This document shows positions 1 to 8,893 of a stretch of DNA of 11,470 nt, in pieces (the first letter of the stretch is position 1; each line of letters begins with the position of its first letter). The DNA is from Byssochlamys sp. IMV 00236. Lineage: Eukaryota; Ascomycota; Eurotiomycetes; Eurotiales; Thermoascaceae. The notes under the pieces were generated by a model that saw only the letters and a program-made list of their open reading frames with translations, was not told the DNA's origin and ran no database searches. The stretch lies in NCBI GenBank assembly GCA_001931875.2, contig MSJH02000595.1, positions 1-11,470 of the forward strand. Reading direction: 5' to 3'. Both the position numbers and the translations under genes were made by a program.

Positions 1-1137
1 TGTTTCTTGAGTGAAAGTAGCACCTTGCGGCCATTTAGGTTCTCCTTTGCATACAGATTGATAGCAATAGTCATAGGCTATTTTCTTCACGTCTTGGTAC
101 GTCATTGACTATATATCACGAATTATTTACATATTCTAGTAGAATATTTCATATAAAAAATGGAACTTACCACAAAAGTGTTTTGAATAAGATACGGAAG
201 ATATTTAAGCAATCTTGCTTCAAAGTTCTCGACTATGGAGTTTGTATATGCAGTTGCTAGTTGAACACATGCTTCTGAAAGGCATTGGCTAGTTCCACTC
301 GCAATATTTTTGGTATATATGATGCTTCTATGACTTTGTCTAAACAAATTCCAGTTTTCAAGTAAGCCTTCTGGAAGTGCAGCACTGTTTGTGGCCCGCT
401 TATCCATAACTAATTGACATATTGAATACCAAAAATTTTGTTTAAAGATATGATTCGAATGGACTTTTAAGTTCAATGTGTACTGGTTGATAAAAAGTTG
501 AGCTCTGAAAACTACTTGGCGCGTGTCTTCACATGCAGAGACGATCCTAGACTTCAAGGCACTCTGATAGGAGCTGTAGACACATTGATCAAACGGTAAC
601 TTTCTTGTGAATGTTTTAAATTGTTGTCCCAGAATTCGACTAAAAACCTCGTTTTTTGACAACATATGATTAGGGCAATCTGGAGAGCGCGATGATTTGT
701 GGCCAGTTTGTTTACAGCTAGTGCAAATAACCGATGAAGAGCTTGCTGCCGTTTTTTGTCTTTTGGCTTTTTGTTTTTCTTGCTTCACGCCTGAGCTTTG
801 TTTTCGTTTTCTTCCAGCGGACGTTCCAACTTTAATAAGAGATGTATATATGTTAACTTTCGAATATTAGTTTATGACATATAATAATGAATTACCATCG
901 TCTGCAGAAGCTTCTTTATAATACTTGCATTTATAGTAACTTTTGTTGGCGTGTCCAGTCTCCTGACAGTCTTTACAAACCATGTCTATAGATTAGATAT
1001 CAATATATAAGTGAGTATTTTGCAAGTATCATATGCATTATATGAGGTTCACCTTTAAACGCGTCATCTTTATTTTCTATCGACTTTCGTTTATTAATAG
1101 TTTGTTCTTTCTTCTTTTGAATAATGTGTTTAAACAT
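1..1137 (-). CDS. Partial zinc-knuckle protein of a mucoralean repeat family, possibly a TnpB/Fanzor-like N-terminal half
   Basis: The spliced model has four exons, 1137-1053, 985-896, 829-171 and 108-1, with introns of 67, 66 and 62 nt. All junctions are GT-AG and phase-consistent, giving 314 codons that run open off the left edge. Two motifs of identical spacing, CX2CX4HX7C, are visible: C32, C35, H40, C48 (exon 2) and C94, C97, H102, C110 (exon 3). They are joined by a basic linker with RKRK and KAKRQK, a likely nuclear signal. The body contains LATAYTNSIVENFEARL and, after the last junction, YCYQSVCKGEPKWP. I associate this pattern from memory with a multicopy mucoralean family whose C-terminal half carries a TnpB/Fanzor-type RuvC and zinc ribbon. 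That half is outside the window, so only the N-terminal part can be described. The start at 1137 is the first Met after a pyrimidine tract; an in-frame ATG at 1206 would add 23 hydrophobic residues and seems less likely. Confidence 0.7.
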
Positions 1138-1340
1138 GTCAATATTGTTATCAAAGTTGCTTAAAAAGAGAAGGAAAGAAAGAAAGTAATAGGTCCATAA
1201 TTTCATTTTATTTTGAAACCTTTGTGGTCAGGGACAAATGTGGATCAAATCAAGAGACCACATGGATTCCTCTAAATGATTGATACTTACGTTATTGTAT
1301 AGCTACTCTTATCGATAGAGTTTCTCCTTTTTACAAACAG

Positions 1341-1546
1341 GTCCTTTTCAATTCCTTTTGACAATTGCCCACAATTACTCAGCTGGGTTTAACTCGGGTG
1401 AACAGGATGAAAAGAACACATTTGCAGTATCAACAAAAGAACATGGTCCTTATCAGCCATGCGAAGAGAGAAAGTATTGGAGTACTGATTACCTTAGAAA
1501 AGCAGGGCATTCCTATGACGGCATCGCAGACATAGATTATGCATGA
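1341..1546 (+). pseudogene. Orphan coding-like terminal exon, unrecognised
   Basis: A possible 3' splice site (ACAAACAG) ends at 1340 and is followed by an open frame to a TGA at 1544-1546. The roughly 68 residues look like real protein, with segments such as YSAGFNSGEQDEKNTF and DYLRKAGHSYDGIADIDYA, rather than random AT-rich translation. I found no upstream exon or start codon that joins in frame between 1200 and 1330. A second open frame directly after the stop (1545-1605, TRTRKRIIITLSGHI) could be its frameshifted continuation. It therefore looks like the 3' remnant of a decayed or interrupted gene. The neighbouring minus-strand zinc-knuckle gene starts about 200 bp away in the opposite direction. 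I do not recognise the protein. Confidence 0.3.
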
Positions 1547-1602
1547 AACGAGAACAAGAAAAAGAATTATAATCACACTCAGCGGCCACATTAAACCTCT
1601 CC

Positions 1603-1609
1603 TATAAAA
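1603..1609 (+). promoter_or_regulatory. TATA-box candidate
   Basis: TATAAAA is followed by a T/C-rich stretch (1616-1645), the arrangement seen upstream of the other plus-strand genes here. The first ATG downstream (1647) opens only a 16-codon frame, so what it would drive is unclear; the coding-like exons from 1716 onward are candidates. Confidence 0.3.
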
Positions 1610-1715
1610 CTCAGATCTTTTTCTTTTCAAACTGTTTAATTTTTGAATGACATTTATTGGATCAATAATCTCCACAATGAAAAAATCCACGCATTAGAGG
1701 ACGTAGAAATAATAA

Positions 1716-2126
1716 GTGTTCTTCCAAGAATCTGATGCCATTGAGCAGGATTTGCAAACAAGGCCGCTGCCGTTCTCTAAACATACTCAAAAAGGAACGT
1801 TGGTAAGACTAAGCTGTTTCTGTAATCTAAATGGTTGCATTTATGCAGTCATATTGATGCTCTGGTTAAATAACTATAAACTATTTACCAGCGCACCAAC
1901 AATGCATCAACAGTCTAATAGAACAAAGTGCATCATTGCCTGACACTTGCATGGATCAACAAGCAGATCAGCCGTTAATCCTTAGTCACCATCTATCGAG
2001 AAGATGAATATGATGGCTATTGACGATTTTGCCTGGCTACAAAGTTGCTTTTCGTCACCCCGTCTGTCCGATGTCCCATTCTTGCCCCGTTGCCCAGCTT
2101 CCAGCGACACAAAAACAAAGGAATAA
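1716..2126 (+). pseudogene. Possible two-exon coding remnant, unrecognised
   Basis: An open stretch at 1716-1802 (SDAIEQDLQTRPLPFSK and flanks) ends at a good donor, GTAAGA at 1803. One in-phase continuation uses the acceptor TTAG at 1985, giving 47 codons to a TAA at 2124-2126 (MAIDDFAWLQSCF, then PRLSDVPFLPRCP). AATAAA overlaps this stop. The implied intron, 183 nt, is long for this window. No in-frame ATG start was found: a stop lies at 1713-1715. Alternative acceptors at 1848 and 1891 give stops soon after. The piece may be the 3' end of a gene whose 5' exons I could not find, or a degenerate copy. I do not recognise it. Confidence 0.2.
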
Positions 2127-3046
2127 AGAGATACATCTTTTGTTATTTGTCTATGTGATATGTTCAGGGAGGTAAATCATTATAATAGTTTGGGTATAGT
2201 AGAACGCACAGCATACCTAATAAACAACCTGCTAAACATAGCCCAATAACCTAACTTGTCCAAATGACTTTTCGGTAAATAGTAATAGAAAAAGATACAT
2301 TGCATTAGTTATTAGTAGACTATCAAAAAGGATAAAGGTTATTGAATAATCTTATGAAGCAGCATAAACAGACAATGAAATGACATAACCTGCAGCTCTA
2401 TTAAAGGTTACGTGATTGTTACTTATACTTTAAGCTACTTTATTTGTTTATTTGGGTATCACACTATTCTATAGCTTAATAAGTAGAACATAAATATACA
2501 AATAGAAGAGAGAGAACGAATGATATATGTAGTTCTTGTTTTATTCTATAAAATAGTAACCATTTCAGACCATCCGTCTATTGAGATTTTGATCAGCTTA
2601 GATTTGCATATAGCTGCTTCATCATTGTACCCATATGAATAACGGAAATTGTCTGTACTGATTAATTAATAGCATTTAGCTTTTATCCCATTACATCACG
2701 ACAGCTACCTCTTTCTGCTATTGATTGTATCATAGGCAGATTTTACATCACCTTAGTTCTTTATATGACATGTATCTTATTATATGAAAAAGAATGACTG
2801 CGCAATTTGTTGATGGGCTCGTACTACATAGACTCGATAGTAATGCATAGGCTTAGAGTAGGATTGAGGGGCGTTTAATTTACCTTTCTTTAGTTGACAA
2901 TGCTGGGATTGTTTTTTTGAATCTCATTTCCCCTTCGAGAAACTAAAATAAAAAGGTTTATTTTTTTTTCTTCTTCTCATATTTGTCTCTTGTTTGTCTA
3001 TTCATATCCACCGAAAAACTCCATATATTCATATTTCATTTATACC
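2127..3046. other. AT-rich intergenic region and promoter of the next gene
   Basis: I see no credible coding exon or RNA gene on either strand here. The right end is the presumed promoter of the 3047-4017 gene: two stress-response-element-like pentamers (AGGGG at 2867-2871 and CCCCT at 2930-2934) and a long pyrimidine tract at 2958-3000 precede the start codon. The remainder is AT-rich spacer with scattered homopolymer runs. Confidence 0.5.
2867..2934 (+). promoter_or_regulatory. Pair of STRE-like pentamers
   Basis: AGGGG at 2867-2871 and its complement CCCCT at 2930-2934 lie 180 and 117 bp before the ATG at 3047. In ascomycete yeasts this core is bound by Msn2/4-type zinc fingers. Pentamers arise easily by chance, so function is only a suggestion. 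Confidence 0.2.
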
Positions 3047-4017
3047 ATGATAAAGATGTAATGTTGCCATGAGAGCATAGTACAAACACTGGTACTAATT
3101 ATTCATTGCAGCGCTAGTGATAAAGAAAACGTGAGACCTATGCATTATGGTAGTTCTGCAAAGTTGTTAGAAAAACATTGTATCAGTAGCAATTATATAA
3201 ACAAGCGAAAAAGAAAATCAGTGTCCTTGGAGTGCAATGATCATAGGAAGAGGAAATCAAAGCAGATTCAGGAACCTTCAACCGAAAGCAGGAATAGTAA
3301 AGATGACTGTAGTAATCCTCCAGCTGTTTATTCCCAAGGAAATAAAGAACAATATGATGACGAGAATATTCAGTTGATTAGCCAGCGGTTAAAAGATAAT
3401 ATGATTCGTGTTACATATAATCTAATGGAAGCACTCATTCAGTCAAACAAACCTCATGATTTATTCATTTATGATAAAGTATTTAACCCACATCAACAGT
3501 TAATTAGCATGAAATCCAAACAAGAAGCATCATACAATAAAACAAGTGTTCAAATAGAAAGCATGGCTACTTTGCCGATCATTACCGCCACTGCCTGTAA
3601 CAGCAATGATGACCAAAATTGCAATAGCAGTAGCTGTAGTAATGACAGTACAGTGAGTAACTGCAGTAATAGTGATAATCATGTGGGTACTACAGCTATA
3701 TTAAAAGAAGAGAAAAAAGTAAAGTGTGATGAAGTGCCTCTACTACAAATTGGTTCTGGCATGCTTACGAAAAACCTTTCATTTGGCATCGAACAAGAAA
3801 ACGATTTTATAACCAATTGGCTTCAACATCATACATGTGCTGACATCAGAGGAACCGTATTTAATCATTATCATCAAGACAGTTTTAGTATAATCACAGA
3901 TCAAGAACTATCAGGTAAGTAAACGTGTTGCTAAAGAGCTTACAAAGAGAAACCTAATTTTTGTTTCGTTTAGACTTATTGGGCGCTGATGAATCATTCT
4001 ATTCATTTTCAATCTAA
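3047..4017 (+). CDS. Unrecognised low-complexity protein with KEN motif and nuclear-signal-like clusters
   Basis: The model has three exons: 3047-3057, 3112-3914 and 3974-4017, with introns of 54 and 59 nt. The first coding exon is only 11 nt (Met-Ile-Lys plus two bases). Its intron carries a textbook TACTAAT branch site 16 nt before the acceptor. The product is 285 residues. A KEN triplet lies at residues 8-10 (context SDKENVRP). Basic clusters KRKRK (35-39) and RKRKSK (49-54) resemble nuclear localisation signals. A Ser/Asn/Cys/Asp-rich segment lies at about residues 164-195, and the C-terminus is acidic (ELSDLLGADESF). I recognise no enzyme or DNA-binding domain. A pyrimidine-rich leader precedes it and AATAAA at 4054-4059 follows the stop by 37 nt, supporting a real transcription unit. 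A regulatory nuclear protein is possible but is inference. Confidence 0.75.
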
Positions 4018-4469
4018 CATATTTCAACGCAAACTCATTGATATATTTTTCTTAATAAAATTAAAAACAGCTGTAAAATATTTGTATTGGAAGGAATTTT
4101 CTGTTTTATCAGAATTATTACTGAATTGCATAAAAGACAAAAAGCTACCATGAAAGAACCTCAATGTGGTAATAAAAAGCTTACACTTGTCCCCTTTGTC
4201 TTGACTATACATAATAATGCCAATTAACCATAAATGGAACTCGCCTTTCAAAATTGTACTGCTCGGAGACAAAGCAAAACACAAAAGGTGTAAAGGATAA
4301 GACAGAAGCAGGAAGCAGAGATTAGTTTATATACTTGTATAAATATGTGTTTCTTTTACCAAAAATCTTTTTCTCTTTTCTTTCTCTCTCTCTTTCTTGT
4401 TTTTTACACTCTTCCTTTTTTCTACTTTGTTCCTGTGCATCATATTCGATTTCTAAATAGCTACAAGCA
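4018..4469. other. Intergenic region with 3' UTR and promoter
   Basis: The left end is the 3' UTR of the preceding gene, with AATAAA at 4054-4059. The right end is the core promoter of the next gene: TATAAATA at 4338-4345 and a strongly pyrimidine-rich tract at 4365-4440. CCCCT at 4191-4195 is a chance-level STRE-like match. Open frames on either strand here have no protein-like character. Confidence 0.5.
4338..4345 (+). promoter_or_regulatory. TATA box before the 4470 gene
   Basis: TATAAATA is followed 20-95 nt later by an almost pure C/T tract, the typical fungal core-promoter arrangement. If transcription starts in or after the tract, the ATG at 4470 is the first in the mRNA and the ATG at 4345 is excluded. 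Confidence 0.5.
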
Positions 4470-5489
4470 ATGTTTCGTAATTCAAATACTCGGGTCAGAA
4501 ATATTCTGCTCTATTCCTTCTGTGCTTTGTTTGCAGTCTTGTATTACTTTATCATGGTAAGCCTTTATCCAGTTGGGGGGAGAACTCACGGGAAAGGAGA
4601 GTATCCGGGCCATAGGGATACAGGAGGGAGTGTGCATGATTTCACTGAAAAAGATAATCTAAATTTATTCTAGAATACACTGTTGATACTCCAATGGTGC
4701 AGGATATACAGCACAATGGCTGCTTATCCTTCAATCTCTGATACTAAGGCTATCAGTCGAAGAGAATATACTCCTGGTAAAAAAAAAGAGAGCAAGAAAA
4801 TTGGACGTAGATACCGTCATCGCGATCAAATACACTTGCCATTGGTAGCACGGAAATCAAGCAACGTTAATGATTCAAGCTCAGGTAGCAGCGGATCAAA
4901 TCATCAGCACTTTATGGTAGATAATGTCGCTTCCGAGAATGATAAACAAGAGACTGTAATTAGTCAAAAGTCTTTGCCTATTCATATTGAAACTGTTCTT
5001 CGTTCCTTCTCAAATAGAGACGCAAGAGATAGCGAGGGCGATAAGGCGTCTTCTCCAAGAATTGTGGCTTCTCCTATGTCGCTCTTCTCCGATCAGTCTC
5101 AATTAGGACAGGAGGATTTTCCACTATTTAGTGACCATGACAGTGGCGCTGATTCCAATCTTGAATCGCCTTTCATGCCTGAACTCGAATTACCTAAAAA
5201 GATAAATTACTATTCACCTTTCGTTACCGGTTTCGACTTTGGTATTGCTCCTGCTTATGGTATTATGGAAAGTAAAGCAATGTCTAGTCTCCCAAGCAAG
5301 ATAGATCATGACCTGGTTTCGCGAATGGCTGGTTGGAAAGGCAAAGCTCTATTGGGTGAAGCTTTCTCCGTTTCGACAGAAGAAGTTGACATGGTGCATG
5401 AAACTTCTATCTTGAACTTCATGAACCAGGTTGACGCTGAAGATACGGCTTTCTTTTCCAAGCATCTTGAAGTCAAGTACAAGCAATAG
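4470..5489 (+). CDS. Unrecognised Ser-rich protein with an N-terminal membrane segment encoded by a separate exon
   Basis: Exon 1 (4470-4556) and exon 2 (4674-5489) join in phase 0 across a 117-nt intron, giving 300 residues. Residues 1-10 are polar and basic, and 12-37 are strongly hydrophobic (LLYSFCALFAVLYYF), as in a signal anchor. The rest is soluble-looking: a basic patch KKKESKKIGRRYRHR near residues 60-75, a Ser-rich linker, then segments DFPLFSDHDSGADSN and NYYSPFVTGFDFGIAP and a C-terminus ending KYKQ. An internal ATG at 4716 (residue 44, good context ACAATGG) could start a 257-residue form lacking the membrane segment. If the intron is retained, the frame stops at its own acceptor TAG after 67 codons. 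I recognise no family. The gene converges on the Mgr3-like gene downstream. Confidence 0.7.
4557..4673 (+). other. Long G-rich intron
   Basis: The GTAAGC donor and TCTAG acceptor flank 117 nt, about twice the typical intron here. The sense strand carries G-runs at 4575-4580, 4590-4592, 4607-4609, 4615-4617 and 4626-4628 in an otherwise AT-rich genome. Its length is a multiple of three, and its only in-frame stop is the terminal TAG. Confidence 0.6.
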
Positions 5490-5569
5490 GAGGTCTTTTA
5501 CGTGTGGCAGTAAAAGCTATATCCAAAGAAGCAGTGCTTATTAAATATTCTATACGAGCTATATAGGCA

Positions 5570-5572
<3 letters not shown>

Positions 5573-5608
<36 letters not shown>
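5573..5608. repeat. (AT)18 microsatellite
   Basis: Eighteen perfect AT units lie between two convergent genes, 84 nt after the plus-strand stop at 5489 and 144 nt from the minus-strand stop at 5752. Such a tract is likely length-polymorphic. Confidence 0.97.
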
Positions 5609-5612
<4 letters not shown>

Positions 5613-5716
5613 AAGTCTCAAACAAGATGTGTGAATATCTTTTTCTAAGGATGTCATTTAGATGTCAAATGTATATATGACTAAAAGTATATATTGTTTT
5701 AGTATAAGCAAGGATA

Positions 5717-5722
5717 TTTATT
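5717..5722 (-). terminator. AATAAA poly(A) signal of the Mgr3-like gene
   Basis: On the minus strand AATAAA begins 30 nt after the stop codon at 5752, a normal position for a fungal poly(A) signal. Confidence 0.5.
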
Positions 5723-5751
5723 TGCATATATAGACTTTGATTACAGCTCGT

Positions 5752-7095
5752 CTATAACGAAGTGTTGTCTCGTTGTGACTCGAATTCGATGCGTCTTATT
5801 GCGCGATCTGCTTCTAATATGCATTCCGCCTGTTTATGTTCACGTCCATGATTACGGGCACTGTTATAAAAGTGAATAGCTTTTGCCTTATCTTTGGTTT
5901 GCTAATATTTTATATAAGCAATCTATAGCCTCTTGCAAAGAAAAGGGTGTACTTACCTCAAAAAGCATACCCATGTTGAAGAGTAGGATACCACATGTGT
6001 AATCACACACCTTGCCATCTTTCTCTAACTTTTTTGTATTTGGATTCTGTGCGATATCTAAACCTTTCTGCCCCCACACTTTGGCTTCTTCATATTGACC
6101 CATGCTGGCATAAGCCTCTGCTAGATTATTCATTAAAACCGCTGACTGGCAAGAATGTAGTCCACTTAAAGTGAGTGCTCGCATATAGAGATGGATCGCC
6201 AAACTAAGGTATATCAGATTTACTTTTCTTTCACTGCTTTATGACCCTACCTTGGTTTGTTTCTTGACGCGTAAAAGGTTCCCAATGCTTCAAGAGCAGC
6301 ACCAACGTCTGTCTTGGTCAACCAAGAAGGCATATGTTCTGCATCAAAGATGACTTGATCCGTATCGCCATACTCTGAGATTGGTTTTGAAGATACTGTG
6401 AGCAAGTGCTCTACTGACCATGTGTACCACTTTTCTGCCTCTTGATCCATTTTCATAGCTGATGTGATATCTCCTAGCTTTTGGGCAATACCTACTGCCT
6501 TCCTCTGCTCAATTGAAGGAAGGCTATTCAGATCGACTTCAAAAACAGCGTCACTGGGCAGTTTCTTGGACGCATCATTTTCCAAACCCAACAGGTGGCG
6601 TAGGGCAAGTGTCAAGGTGCGTCGAGCGTCCGCTAGCTTGCCCATACGTTCTTGAAGCGTGCCAAGCTGTATCATAATACCAGTTAAAGGCGCACCATTC
6701 TTTTCTAGTTCTGGTGATTCAAGTGCTTGAGTGAGTGCTTCATCAAAGTACTTTAGTGCCAGATTTAGATCTTTGTCTTGCTGATAATAAAGCGCCTTTC
6801 GAAGAGACTGACGAATAGTGGCTGGGTACTTTTGAACATCGGAAGTGAAATGGTTATAGAGTCCAACTCCAAGACATACTACAGCAAAGCCCATAAGTGC
6901 TAAGGGTAAGGGGTGAATGTGTATAGTTCTGGTTTGGCCAGGTGGTGGTGGTGGTGCTGGTCGTTGTCTGGTTGCATAACGAGAACGCTGAAATAGTGAT
7001 GAGCTTACTGAAACTCGTGGTTGCACATTCAGACGCGATACAAGGTTAGGTCTGAAGAATCTATGCAATGACATTTTAAATGAAGAACTCTGCAT
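5752..7095 (-). CDS. MGR3: Mgr3-like mitochondrial inner-membrane TPR protein
   Basis: Three exons, 7095-6251, 6203-5957 and 5901-5752, with introns of 47 and 55 nt, give 413 residues. The N-terminus is Arg/Ser-rich and free of acidic residues up to about residue 40, like a mitochondrial presequence. A poly-Pro stretch (48-52) precedes one membrane segment at about 63-80. Just after it comes the YPATIRQSLRKALYY block, which with the following TPR-type helices recalls yeast Mgr3. Further TPR-like helices run to the C-terminus (LNLALKYFDEAL, GAALEALGTFYASR, LMNNLAEAYASMGQYEEA, LFNMGMLFEQTKDKAKAIHF). In yeast, Mgr3 with Mgr1 is a substrate adaptor of the i-AAA (Yme1) protease; that role is transferred by resemblance. 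The start at 7095 directly follows ten A residues; a second Met at residue 8 (7074) is an alternative. No catalytic residues are expected. Identity as a generic mitochondrial TPR protein is certain enough; the Mgr3 name is likely. Confidence 0.85.
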
Positions 7096-7531
7096 TTTTT
7101 TTTTTGGAGCTAGCACTAAGAGCGAAAACCGGAGTTCAATAGTTTATAGTCCATTTACACTCCAAGCGATCTGCGTAGACCAGGACGCCATTTAAAACAA
7201 CGAACCAAGGCTGAAAGCTACTTTAATCGCCCAACGTTTTCATTAGTAAACGTTGATCATCTTTTAGAAGAAAGGACGAGCTTTATTACTTCTCTCAATA
7301 ATTTTTCTAGACATAACGTAAGCTTAAACAAAATACGGCTCGAGGTATAATGATAGTACGTCAACTGTTGCGCATTTTGAAGCCTTTTATTAAAGTTCCC
7401 TTATTTAAATGCACTTTAAGATAAAAATAGTAAATATGAAAAAGTTGAGTAAAGAGACGTAATGGGCTTTGGTATTTTATTTTGGAAAAACATTAGGCTT
7501 TTTACACAAATTTATTTAAAGACTGAGGTTA
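7096..7531. other. Intergenic region: GPD 3' UTR and Mgr3-like gene promoter
   Basis: AATAAA on the minus strand (7516-7511) serves the GPD transcript. The rest should include the promoter of the minus-strand Mgr3-like gene. I see no convincing TATA box near its start and no coding exon on either strand. Confidence 0.5.
7511..7516 (-). terminator. AATAAA poly(A) signal of the GPD gene
   Basis: AATAAA on the minus strand begins 16 nt after the GPD stop codon (7534-7532). Confidence 0.55.
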
Positions 7532-8827
7532 TTATTCTTTGTCAACTACAACCTTACGAGTACGAAGATCACGGGCAATGATTTCAGGTGGAGCCTTTTC
7601 GTAAATAACACGATAGATAGCTGTCATCAGAGGGAATCTAATGAAATGTTGGTTAGTAAAGCTTTTTTTTTTTTTTTTTAAAAAAAAAGTTATCTTTAGC
7701 TTACTCATGAGTCATATCTCTAGCCGACAAAAAGTTATATACTTCTTGAGATGTAGTTGTGCCTTGCAACTTTTGGCCATTCAACATTTCCTTTTCGACC
7801 TCTTCGATGGGTTTACCAGAGTTGATAAAAGCAGCAGCAACCTTTCTGTTACGACCACCAGAACATGTCGTAATCAAGTCAGCAACACCACATGATTCTA
7901 TGGCATAAAGGAAGTTAGATATCCCTGTCGATTTCGCGCTTCATTCTATACTTACGAAAGAATGTTTCTGTTCGTACACCGCCAAAGAAGGTCTTTCCGA
8001 ATTTTCTCATTTCAAGCAAACCACGACGAATGACAGCGGCCTTTGTATTGTTACCGTAATTGAGGCCGTCACAGATACCTGCACCAATGGCAATGATATT
8101 CTTTAGAGCACCACATATCTGAAGACCTCTGTAGTCTTCAATGACAGTACAATCAAAATAGTCTGTATGGAAGAGCTTGAGGAATAGTTCTCCATCCTTG
8201 GAATCCTGGCAGGCTATGGTCGTTTCACCAAATTGCTCTTCAGCAACTTCAGTAGCTATGTTAGCACCACTCAAAGCAGCACAAGGGATACCAAGGATCC
8301 TTTCAATTTCTTCAGAAAAGATATGCAAGTTATTATCTTTGTAGTCTAAGCCCTTGATGAGTGAGATAGCTTTACAGTTCTTGGAGATGACGTCGCGAAG
8401 ATTTCCACAGACGCCATAGACGAATTGATGTGGCAAAACAAAGACAAGAATGGTTGCATCTTTAGCTGCATCTTTAACATCTGGGATAGCAACTACGTTC
8501 TCTCCCAAGTTAATGCCCGGGAGATATCTATAGATTGTTATCACCAACACTCTTACACAGGCGAACTAAGAAATACTTACTTGACATTCTCGTGTTTTTC
8601 ATTGATGATTTCTGTTAGTTTTTTGCCTTCAATCATTTCTTCATAAACCCACATACGAACTTCCTTTTCAAATGTATCACTATGTTTAATCGTGTTCTGT
8701 GCACAGACGCGAGCAATAGAGGAACCCCTTTGAAAGCAATGTTGATAAACATACGATACCTTCATATAATAACTTACCAGTTACCGGATCCAATAATTGC
8801 TACTCTTTGTTTGTTATTAGCTGACAT
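7532..8827 (-). CDS. GPD1: Glycerol-3-phosphate dehydrogenase, NAD-dependent
   Basis: Five exons, 8827-8778, 8727-8581, 8527-7956, 7897-7705 and 7637-7532, with introns of 50, 53, 58, 67 and 50-67 nt, give 355 residues, the usual family length. The enzyme interconverts dihydroxyacetone phosphate and glycerol 3-phosphate with NAD(H), feeding glycerol and glycerolipid synthesis. The Rossmann motif GSGNWG (13-18) is split by intron 1. Family hallmarks follow: [30 protein letters not shown] (K124), LSGANIA, CGALKN with the catalytic Lys at 208, and GVADLITTC with GGRNRK (R272, N273). K124, K208 and R272 match the active-site residues of human GPD1 by alignment. There is no N-terminal extension or PTS2-like targeting signal of the yeast Gpd1 kind, so it is probably cytosolic. 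The start follows a pyrimidine-rich leader. Nothing appears broken. Confidence 0.97.
7663..7688. repeat. T17-A9 homopolymer hairpin inside a GPD intron
   Basis: Seventeen T (7663-7679) run directly into nine A (7680-7688), which can fold as a 9-bp stem. It lies in the last GPD intron (7704-7638), upstream of a TACTAAC branch site at about 7652-7658. Confidence 0.9.
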
Positions 8828-8885
8828 AGTTTCGTATAAAGAAGAAGGTGAAAAAGAGAAATAAAACTAAACTTGAGCGGAAATG

Positions 8886-8893
8886 CATATAAA
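8886..8893 (-). promoter_or_regulatory. TATA-like box of the GPD gene
   Basis: TTTATATG on the minus strand is about 60 bp before the GPD start codon, with a pyrimidine-rich leader in between. The BROX-like gene has its TATA box at the same distance. Confidence 0.45.

Noticed and set aside
1430..1690. 86-codon minus-strand open frame with hydrophobic residues
   Set aside because: It overlaps the better protein-like plus-strand frame at 1341-1546, has no promoter or splice context and looks like translated AT-rich antisense.
4024..4284. 86-codon minus-strand open frame
   Set aside because: It lies over the 3' UTR and poly(A) signal of the preceding plus-strand gene and shows no domain or typical coding pattern.
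4345..4560. Phe-rich plus-strand open frame starting at an ATG in the TATA region
   Set aside because: It is the translation of the pyrimidine-rich promoter tract and probably lies mostly upstream of the transcription start.
6464..6655. Plus-strand open frame
   Set aside because: It is antisense to the conserved TPR exon of the Mgr3-like gene.
8425..8646. Plus-strand open frame
   Set aside because: It is antisense to GPD exons 2 and 3.
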